A DNA stretch of 64,000 bases from AC-32 sp963719275. Its GTDB lineage: Bacteria > Actinomycetota > Thermoleophilia > Gaiellales > Gaiellaceae. This document shows, in pieces, positions 58,229-64,000 of this stretch. The stretch covers positions 186,001 through 250,000 of the forward strand of contig CAVRBT010000004.1 of NCBI GenBank assembly GCA_963719275.1, written 5' to 3'. Position numbers and translations under genes: made by a program. Below the pieces are notes generated by a model that saw nothing but the letters and a program-made list of their open reading frames with translations, did not search any database and was not told the origin of the DNA. The first letter of the stretch is position 1. Each line of letters starts with the position of its first letter.

Positions 58229-59619
58229 ACCGGCACGTCGCGCTCATCGGCTTCATGGGCGCGGGCAAGTCGACGCTCGGCATGGTGGCGGCGCAGAAGC
58301 TCGGCCGGCGCTTCATCGACCTGGACCACGAGCTCGAGCGCTCCATGCAGCAGTCGATCCCGGAGCTGTTCGAGCAGCGCGGCGAGGCCGAGTTCCGGCT
58401 GCTCGAGCGGGAGGCGACGCTCCAGGCGCTCTGCAACGAGCGGCCGGCCGTGCTCGCCCTCGGCGGCGGGGCGATCGAGACGCAGTCGATCCGCAAGACG
58501 CTGAAGGAGCGGGCGCTGACGGTGTTCCTCCAGGTCGACCCGCAGACGGCCTGGACACGCGTCGGCGGTGGGGCCCGGCCGCTCGCGAAGGAGGAGGCGG
58601 CCTTCCACGCGCTCTTCGGCCGCCGCCAGCCGATCTACCTGGAGGCGGCGGATGCGGTGGGGCGCGACACCGACGACATCGTGCTCGCGGCGGCGGGGAT
58701 CGTTGTCGAGCACGGATCGCTCGCCCGGCTGCCCGAGCTCGTGCCGGAAGGCGAGGTCGAGGTGATCGGCGACGCGGTGGTGCTCGGACTCCACCGACCG
58801 CCGCTCGACGCGCCGGTGCACGCCCTGCGCGACGGCGAGGAGGCGAAAAGCCTCGGCGCGGTCGAACGGCTCTGGCGCGAGTTTCGGCTCGGGCGCAGCG
58901 GGACGATCGTCGCCCTCGGCGGAGGCTGCACGACGGACGCGGCCGGGTTCGCCGCTGCCACGTATATGAGAGGCATTCGCTGGATCGCGGTGCCGACCAC
59001 GCTCGTCGGCCAGGTCGACGCAGCGATCGGCGGCAAGACCGCGGTCAACCTCCCGGAGGGCAAGAACCTCGTCGGCGCCTTCCACTGGCCGCTGCGCACG
59101 GTGATCGACTCGGCGCTGCTGGAGACGCTGCCCGAGAGCGAGCACCGGGCGGGCATGGCCGAGGTCGTCAAGACGGGCCTGCTCGCCGGCGAGGCGCTTT
59201 GGGAGCTCGAGACCGACGAGCTGGTTCGCCGCTGCGCCGCCTACAAGGCAGCCGTCTGCCTGCGCGACCCGCACGAACAAGGCGAGCGGGCGGTGCTGAA
59301 CCTCGGCCACACCTTCGCGCATGCGCTCGAGGCTGCCGGCGACTACCGGCGCCTGAGCCACGGCGAGGCCGTTGCGCTCGGCCTGCTTGCGGCGCTGCGG
59401 CTCTCGGGCCTCGACACCAGCGCCGTCGAGGAGGTGCTGCAGCCGCAGAAGGCGCAGGTCGACCGCGACGCCGCCTGGGCCGCTATCGCCCGAGACAAGA
59501 AGGCCGTCAACGGCTCGCCGAGGCTCGTGCTGCTGGAGGCTCCCGGCAAGCCGGTCGCGGGCGTCGAGCTCCCGGAGGAGCACGTGCGTGCCGCCCTCGA
59601 CGAGCTGATCGACGACTGA
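58213..59619 (+). CDS. aroKB: Fused shikimate kinase and 3-dehydroquinate synthase (AroK-AroB)
   Basis: Two pathway enzymes in one 468-residue chain. Residues 1 to about 165 are shikimate kinase: ATP loop GFMGAGKST, FIDLDHELE, LALGGGAIE and FGRRQPIY. From about residue 170 it is dehydroquinate synthase: VALGGGCTTDAAGF, PTTLVGQVDAAIGGKTAVNLPEGKNLVG, and zinc ligands in AGMAEVVKTG, LGHTFAHALE and LSHGEAVALG. The synthase part is shorter at its N-terminus than free AroB. GTG 58213 overlaps aroC by 16 nt. Both active sites look intact. Confidence 0.93.
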   Translation: MAHALDRHVALIGFMGAGKSTLGMVAAQKLGRRFIDLDHELERSMQQSIPELFEQRGEAEFRLLEREATLQALCNERPAVLALGGGAIETQSIRKTLKERALTVFLQVDPQTAWTRVGGGARPLAKEEAAFHALFGRRQPIYLEAADAVGRDTDDIVLAAAGIVVEHGSLARLPELVPEGEVEVIGDAVVLGLHRPPLDAPVHALRDGEEAKSLGAVERLWREFRLGRSGTIVALGGGCTTDAAGFAAATYMRGIRWIAVPTTLVGQVDAAIGGKTAVNLPEGKNLVGAFHWPLRTVIDSALLETLPESEHRAGMAEVVKTGLLAGEALWELETDELVRRCAAYKAAVCLRDPHEQGERAVLNLGHTFAHALEAAGDYRRLSHGEAVALGLLAALRLSGLDTSAVEEVLQPQKAQVDRDAAWAAIARDKKAVNGSPRLVLLEAPGKPVAGVELPEEHVRAALDELIDD

Positions 59620-59629
59620 CGTCACACTT

Positions 59630-59719
59630 CTTGTTTCGTTGTCTTGTTTCGTTGTCTGACACCGTGAACGCGGCATCGCGAGCGGCGCCGTGACACTTTC
59701 GTTGCGGTGTCTGACACCG
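59630..59719. repeat. Intergenic repeats and TGTCTGACAC palindromes
   Basis: A 13-bp unit is repeated in tandem at 59630-59642 and 59643-59655. CGGTGTCTGACACCG (59705-59719) is a perfect 7-1-7 palindrome, and GTTGTCTGACACCG (59651-59664) is a near-identical second copy. They lie between aroKB and aroQ. GGTGTCTGACACC palindromes of this type occur as dispersed REP-like elements in several bacterial groups. Confidence 0.7.
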
Positions 59720-59743
59720 GGGTAGAGCGCGTAGAGTCAGGCC

Positions 59744-60172
59744 GTGCGCGTCGCCGTCCTCAACGGCGTCAACCTCGACGTCGTCGGTCGCCGTAATCCG
59801 AAGCTGTACGGCGGGCTCAGCCTGAACCAGCTCGAAGGCCGCATCTACGAATGGGGACGCGAGCTCGAGCTTCAGGTCGACTGCCGCCAGACGAACAGCG
59901 AGGCCGAGTACGTGGCGTGGTGCCACGACGCGGAGGAGTGGGCCGGCGGCGTCGTCGTCAACCCGGGGGCGTGGACGCACTACAACTACGCCATCCACGA
60001 CGCACTCGAGCTGGTCAGCGTGCCGATCGTCGAGGTGCACCTCTCGAATGTGGACGAGCGCGAGAAGTGGCGCCGGCACTCGGTCATCGCGGACATCGCC
60101 GCCGCGAGAATCGTCGGAAAGGGCCCCAGCGGCTACCGCGAGGCACTCGAGTTCCTGGCGGAGCGGACGTGA
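59744..60172 (+). CDS. aroQ: Type II 3-dehydroquinate dehydratase
   Basis: Dehydrates 3-dehydroquinate in the shikimate pathway. The 142-residue product has the flexible-loop motif NGVNLDVVGRRNPKLYGG with the catalytic Tyr, QTNSEAEYVAW, NPGAWTHYNYAIHDAL and the HLSNVDEREKWRRHSV motif with active His. GTG 59744 has TAGAGT 6 nt upstream, again a leaderless-type layout. The gene overlaps the peptidase by four bases. Closes the aro cluster. Confidence 0.95.
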   Translation: MRVAVLNGVNLDVVGRRNPKLYGGLSLNQLEGRIYEWGRELELQVDCRQTNSEAEYVAWCHDAEEWAGGVVVNPGAWTHYNYAIHDALELVSVPIVEVHLSNVDEREKWRRHSVIADIAAARIVGKGPSGYREALEFLAERT

Positions 60173-61203
60173 GCCGCGTCGATCGCCTGCGAGAACGCCT
60201 CGAGGAGCCGCTGCTCGTCACCAACGGCGTCAACGTGCGGTACCTCGTCGGCTTCGCCAGCTCGAACGCGGCGCTGCTGGTCGAGCCGGACCGCGTGCGG
60301 CTGTTCAGCGACTTCCGCTACGCCGAGGCCGGGCGCGCAGTGGAGGGTGTCGAGTTCGTCGAGACGAAGCGCTCGCTGGTCGTAGCGCTCGCGGAGCTGC
60401 TCGACGGCCGGATCGGCTTCGAGGCCGATGCCGTCAGCTACGCCAGCTGGGAGACGTTGAATGGCGGCGGGCTCGACCTCGTCCCGCGCCGAGGCCTCGT
60501 CGAGGCGCTGCGCGCGGTGAAGGACGACGGCGAGCTCGACGCAATCCGCCGTGCGGGGAAGATCACGAGCGAGGCCTACGAGCGCTTCGCGGAGGAGTCG
60601 TTCGTCGGGCGTACCGAGCGCGACCTGGCCTGGCGGCTGGACGAGCTCTTCCACGAGCTCGGCGCGGACGCGCCGGCCTTCGAGACGATCGTCGCCTCGG
60701 GGCCGAACGCTGCGAAGCCCCACGCACGGCCGAGCGACCGCGTCGTCGAAGCCGGCGAGACGGTCGTCATCGACGCGGGCGCGATGGTTGACGGCTACTG
60801 CGCCGACTGCACGCGCACCCTCGCCACCGGCCCGCTGCCCGACGAGCTGAAGAGCGCCTACACGACGTGCCTCGAGGGCCAGCTCGCGGGCCTCGAAGCC
60901 GTCCGCGCCGGTGTGACGGGCGTCGACGCCGACGCCGCCGCGCGCGAGAAGATCGAGGCGGCCGGGCTCGGCGAGCAGTTCGGCCACGGCCTCGGCCACG
61001 GCGTCGGGCTCGACGTGCACGAGGCGCCGCGCCTCTCGCGCGAGTCGACCGACACGCTCGCCGTAGGGAACGTCGTCACCGTCGAGCCGGGCGTCTACCT
61101 GGAAGGCCTCGGCGGGATCCGGATCGAGGACCTCGTGATCGTCACGGACGGCGAGCCCGAGGTGCTGACGAGCCCCACGAAGGACCTGGTGACGGTCAGC
61201 TAG
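60169..61203 (+). CDS. M24B Xaa-Pro aminopeptidase
   Basis: The 344-residue creatinase-fold protein has an N-terminal domain (PLLVTNGVNVRYLVGF, LFSDFRYAEAG) and the metallopeptidase core with metal ligands in DAGAMVDGYCADCTRTLATG, HGLGHGVGLDVHEAPRL and VTVEPGVYLEGLGGIRIEDLV. These match the PepP/PepQ-like family that removes N-terminal residues before proline. GTG 60169 overlaps aroQ; an open frame upstream to 59851 is not protein-like. It lies immediately upstream of efp, as in many firmicutes and actinobacteria. Confidence 0.92.
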   Translation: MSRVDRLRERLEEPLLVTNGVNVRYLVGFASSNAALLVEPDRVRLFSDFRYAEAGRAVEGVEFVETKRSLVVALAELLDGRIGFEADAVSYASWETLNGGGLDLVPRRGLVEALRAVKDDGELDAIRRAGKITSEAYERFAEESFVGRTERDLAWRLDELFHELGADAPAFETIVASGPNAAKPHARPSDRVVEAGETVVIDAGAMVDGYCADCTRTLATGPLPDELKSAYTTCLEGQLAGLEAVRAGVTGVDADAAAREKIEAAGLGEQFGHGLGHGVGLDVHEAPRLSRESTDTLAVGNVVTVEPGVYLEGLGGIRIEDLVIVTDGEPEVLTSPTKDLVTVS

Positions 61204-61214
61204 CGTACGGCGCC

Positions 61215-61781
61215 GTGGCAGAGACGGTCTCCACGAACCAGTTTCGGAACGGGATGCACATCCAGCTCGAGGGCTCGGTGTGGCGCATCCTCGAGTTCCA
61301 GCACGTGAAGCCGGGAAAGGGCGGCGCCTTCGTGCGCTCGCGGCTGCGCAACCTCGACTCGGGCGCCGTCGTCGACAAGACCTTCCGCGCCGGCGAGAAG
61401 TTTCCGCGGATCCGCACGGAGGTCAAGGAGGTGCAGTACCTCTACGACGCCGGAGACGAGGTCGTCTTCATGGACACCGAGACGTACGAGCAGTTCTCGC
61501 TCCCGCACGGCACCGTCGAGGACGCGCTGCCGTACCTGGAGCCAAGCTCGACGGTTCAGGTGCTTGCGGTCGACGGCAACCCCGCGGGGGTGCAGCTGCC
61601 GTCGTCGGTCGAGCTCGCGGTCGCCGAGACGGAGCCGGGCGTCCGCGGCGACACGGTCTCGAACGTGACGAAGCCGGCGACGCTCGAGACGGGCGCGGTT
61701 GTGCAGGTGCCGCTCTTCGTGAACGTGGGCGACCGGATCAAGGTCGACCCGCGCGAAGGGCGTTACATCTCCCGAGCATGA
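61215..61781 (+). CDS. efp: Translation elongation factor P
   Basis: Relieves ribosome stalling at proline stretches. The 188-residue product has three beta-barrel domains, the KPGKGGAF loop carrying the modification-site Lys (residue about 35), and the C-terminal VQVPLFVNVGDRIKVDPREGRYISRA. GTG 61215 follows the natural start; the frame reaches back into the peptidase gene but those residues are not EF-P. No EpmA/EpmB is in the window, consistent with actinobacteria in which EF-P can act unmodified. Confidence 0.95.
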   Translation: MAETVSTNQFRNGMHIQLEGSVWRILEFQHVKPGKGGAFVRSRLRNLDSGAVVDKTFRAGEKFPRIRTEVKEVQYLYDAGDEVVFMDTETYEQFSLPHGTVEDALPYLEPSSTVQVLAVDGNPAGVQLPSSVELAVAETEPGVRGDTVSNVTKPATLETGAVVQVPLFVNVGDRIKVDPREGRYISRA

Positions 61782-61799
61782 ATGAAACCCGCGCAGAGC

Positions 61800-61818
61800 A
61801 CTCGGCTTTCGGCCGAGT
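61800..61818 (+). terminator. Hairpin after efp
   Basis: A 7-bp stem ACTCGGC (61800-61806) with GCCGAGT (61812-61818) and a TTTCG loop lies 19 nt after efp. There is no T-run, so it is a weak or rho-assisted terminator at best. Confidence 0.4.
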
Positions 61819-61879
61819 CCTGCACGCTGACGTCGTAACGGCTCGGCTACCGGCGAAAAAACCGCGCTAGGCTCCTCGC

Positions 61880-63679
61880 GTGCCCGCCCTGGTGGACACA
61901 ACTATCCGGCTGCTGAGCCAGGAGCCGCTCGCCGGGCGGATGCCGACGGCCGAGCTGCTACGGCTCGCCGAGATCCTCGACAAGGCAGGCTTCGCCTACC
62001 TCGAGGTCTCGGGCGGCGGCGTCTTCGACACCTCGGTGCGCCGCGGCGTGGAGAGCCCATGGGAGCGGATCCGCGCGCTCAACGAGCGAACGGAGACGCC
62101 GCTCGCGATGGCGCTGCGCGGCCGCTTTCTCGTCGGGTCGCGCCCGGTCGGGGGCGAGTTCGTGAGCCGTTTCGTCGCTTCGGCCGCCGAGAGCGGGATC
62201 GAGGTCTTTCGCCTGCACGATCCGCTGAACGACGTCGAGAACCTGCGCGAAGCGGGCCACGCGATCACCACCGCGGGGAAGGAGTTCGACGCCGGGCTCG
62301 TCTTCGGCTCCGGTTACACGAACGAGACGGAGGCGTTGGTCGAGCAGGCGCGCAAGCTCCCGGAGCTCGGGGCTGCGCGCGTGCTGCTGCACGACCCCTC
62401 GAGCTCGCTCCAGCCGCAGCGCGCGCAGGAGCTCGTCGGCACCCTGGCCGAGGCGAGTGGGCTGCCTGTCGGCCTCTACTGCCAGGGCGCTGGGGGTAAC
62501 GCGCTCGCGGCCGGCCTCGAGGCTGCGCGGGCCGGGGCCGACCTCGTCGCCTGCGCCGTCTACCCGGTCGCGCTCACCGTCCACCGCATCTCGGGCGAGG
62601 CGCTCGCGACCGCGCTTGCGGGCCTCGGGCTCGACACCGGGATCGACGTCGACGCCCTCTGGCGCGCGTCGGAGCTCGTCGATGAGCGCATCGGCGACGA
62701 GCCGGTCACGCCGCTTGCGCCCAGGATCGCGGTGCGCGCGGCCGAGCACAAGGTTCCACCGGGGCTCGTCGGTGCGCTCGACTCGCAGCTGCGCGCGCTG
62801 GCGGCCGGCGACCGGCTCGACGAGGTGCTGGACGAGCTGGCGCGGATCCGCGAGGAGGTCGGTTGGCCGCCGATCGCCTCGCCGATCGGGCAGATCCTCG
62901 GCTCGCAAGCGCTCCTGCACGTGCTCTCGGCGAGCCGCTACCAGACCGTCGTCGACGAGCTGCGCGCCCTGATCGAGGGCCGCTACGGGAGCCCGCCGGG
63001 CCCGATCGACGCGACGGTGCAGCGCGCGGTTGCGCTCTCGGGCGGCGCGCCCGAGGAGGAGACGCCGGTCGACCTCGACTCGCTGCGCGACGAGGCCAAG
63101 GGCCTTGCCTCGAGCGAGGAGGAGCTCCTGCTGCTGGCGCTCTTCGGCGAGGAGGCCGAGCCGCTGCTGACCGCGATCCGCGGCCGCGCGAGCGGCGACG
63201 ACAGCCTCACCGCGAGCGGCGTCGACCAGGCGCGCGCCGAGCGGATCCGCGAGATCGTCCGCATCGTCCAGGAGTCCGGGGTCGGCGAGGTTACGATCGA
63301 GGAGGCCGGCATGCGCGTCTCCGTCCGCCGCACCCCCGAGCCGTTCGAGCCACGGCTCGCGCCGCTCGGCGGCGAGGGCGAGAACGAGCTGCCTCCGAAC
63401 CTGCCCGCGGACGGCTTCGTGCGGATCGAGGCCCCGATGGTCGGCGTCTTCTACCGCGCGCCGCAGCCGGGGGCGCCGCCGTTCGTCGAGGAGGGCGAGA
63501 TGGTCGCGCCGGGCCAGACGCTCTGCATTCTCGAGGCGATGAAGCTGATGAACGAGATCAAGGCGGACGCGGCCGGGATCGTGCGCGCGATCCACGTCGG
63601 CAACGCGGAGCCGGTCGAGTTCGGCCAGCTGCTCTTCGAGCTCGAGCCGCTCGGCGCGCAGCCGTTAGACGCGATTTAA
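61880..63679 (+). CDS. Pseudo-carboxyltransferase fused to a biotin carboxyl carrier domain
   Basis: A 599-residue fusion. Residues 1-350 follow the pyruvate carboxylase/oxaloacetate decarboxylase-alpha TIM barrel (DTTIR, then YLEVSGGGVFDTSVRR, RLHDPLNDVENL), but the metal ligands are gone: Asp after DTTIR is Leu-11, the carbamylated Lys position is His-171, and the HxH pair is Tyr-200/Cys-201/Gln-202. Residues 350-440 match the PYC_OADA conserved domain; 450 to the end match AccB, with EAMKLMNEI and biotin-Lys 555. TAGGCT lies 6 nt before GTG. The next gene is biotin carboxylase, so it probably serves as a carrier subunit with an inactive scaffold domain. Confidence 0.78.
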   Translation: MPALVDTTIRLLSQEPLAGRMPTAELLRLAEILDKAGFAYLEVSGGGVFDTSVRRGVESPWERIRALNERTETPLAMALRGRFLVGSRPVGGEFVSRFVASAAESGIEVFRLHDPLNDVENLREAGHAITTAGKEFDAGLVFGSGYTNETEALVEQARKLPELGAARVLLHDPSSSLQPQRAQELVGTLAEASGLPVGLYCQGAGGNALAAGLEAARAGADLVACAVYPVALTVHRISGEALATALAGLGLDTGIDVDALWRASELVDERIGDEPVTPLAPRIAVRAAEHKVPPGLVGALDSQLRALAAGDRLDEVLDELARIREEVGWPPIASPIGQILGSQALLHVLSASRYQTVVDELRALIEGRYGSPPGPIDATVQRAVALSGGAPEEETPVDLDSLRDEAKGLASSEEELLLLALFGEEAEPLLTAIRGRASGDDSLTASGVDQARAERIREIVRIVQESGVGEVTIEEAGMRVSVRRTPEPFEPRLAPLGGEGENELPPNLPADGFVRIEAPMVGVFYRAPQPGAPPFVEEGEMVAPGQTLCILEAMKLMNEIKADAAGIVRAIHVGNAEPVEFGQLLFELEPLGAQPLDAI

Positions 63680-63690
63680 GGGGCCCGCTG

Positions 63691-64000
63691 ATGTTCAAGC
63701 GCGTACTGGTGGCGAACCGCGGCGAGATCGCCGTCCGCGTGATCCGCGCACTGCACGAGAACGACGTCGAGGCCGTCGCCGTCTACTCCACCGCCGATGC
63801 CGAGGCGCTGCACGTGCGTCTCGCGGACCGAGCTGTCTGCGTCGGCCCTCCCGCAGCGACCGAGAGCTACCTGAAGATCCCGTCGCTCGTCGCTGCGGCC
63901 ACCACCACCGGTTGCGAGGCGGTGCACCCCGGCTACGGCTTCCTCTCCGAGAACCCCGCCTTCGTCGAGGCCTGTGTGGACAACGACCTCGTCTTCGTCG
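63691..64000 (+). CDS. accC: Biotin carboxylase AccC (5' part, cut by window edge)
   Basis: The frame starts at ATG 63691 and runs off the right edge after 103 codons. Visible motifs are VLVANRGEIAVRVIRALHE at the N-terminus, VYSTADAEALHVRLADRAVCVGP and GCEAVHPGYGFLSENPAF, standard for the biotin carboxylase domain of acetyl-CoA and related carboxylases. It follows the BCCP fusion after 11 bp, AAGGGG lies upstream, and the two probably work together. The ATP-grasp core lies outside the window. Confidence 0.93.
   Translation, partial: MFKRVLVANRGEIAVRVIRALHENDVEAVAVYSTADAEALHVRLADRAVCVGPPAATESYLKIPSLVAAATTTGCEAVHPGYGFLSENPAFVEACVDNDLVFV

Noticed and set aside
1..64000. CRISPR arrays, rRNA genes, prophage modules
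   Set aside because: No regularly spaced direct repeats with spacers, no rRNA sequence and no phage structural genes were seen.

Overview
The window is a high-GC (roughly 70%) bacterial chromosome segment with tightly packed, often 1-20 nt overlapping genes and many GTG/TTG starts. The division cluster without ftsA, split glycine decarboxylase subunits, a fused shikimate kinase/dehydroquinate synthase, compact Mur ligases and lineage-type orphan proteins suggest an actinobacterium, most likely of the Thermoleophilia (Gaiella/Solirubrobacter-like). That placement is inference from gene content, not a phylogeny.

Region by region. 1-7613: peptidoglycan and division cluster (mraY end, murD, ftsW, murG, murC, murB, ftsQ, ftsZ), with a consensus promoter before ftsZ and a strong terminator after it. 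7785-14408: glycine cleavage operon gcvT-gcvH-gcvPA-gcvPB, then a threonine aldolase that makes glycine and a serine hydrolase. 14405-22227: Ca2+/cation antiporter, HAD hydrolase, Cys-rich orphan, endonuclease IV next to an AlkZ-like glycosylase-fold protein, gltX, a receiver-only response regulator and an M3-like peptidase. 22224-29926: a low-density accessory zone with a degenerate GGDEF protein, small secreted or membrane orphans, fragments, a broken DUF1206 gene and two tRNA genes (Glu-CTC, Gln-CTG). 29987-35014: a heterodimeric ABC exporter, a uracil-DNA-glycosylase-family protein and a methyltransferase. 35033-42131: histidine utilisation genes ftcD, hutH, a small membrane protein, hutU and hutI, interrupted between ftcD and hutH by an IS110-family element with a probable bridge-RNA leader. 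42148-46777: small membrane protein, cupin, metallo-beta-lactamase-fold hydrolase, hisS, aspS. 46841-49357: coiled-coil and envelope proteins, then a probable 6S RNA. 49380-55573: DUF7144-like membrane protein, mnmA with an extra N-terminal domain, a degenerate RsbW-like protein with its sigma factor, alaS, ruvX. 55570-60172: mltG and the shikimate genes aroE, aroC, aroK-aroB fusion, aroQ. 60169-64000: Xaa-Pro peptidase, efp, a pseudo-carboxyltransferase fused to a biotin carrier domain, and the start of biotin carboxylase.

Two window-wide signals deserve attention. Many genes have a TANNNT -10 box only 5-10 nt before the start codon, implying leaderless mRNAs, and twice one such box serves two divergent genes. 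Two near-identical promoter modules with CAC-centred heptad repeats (PhoP/OmpR-like; 11-bp period throughout the first) lie upstream of the hutH/IS110 region and upstream of the MBL-hisS-aspS operon. The most unusual proteins are the BCCP fusion whose carboxyltransferase domain has lost its metal ligands, and the AlkZ-like/Nfo pair. No CRISPR array, prophage or secondary-metabolite cluster was seen.
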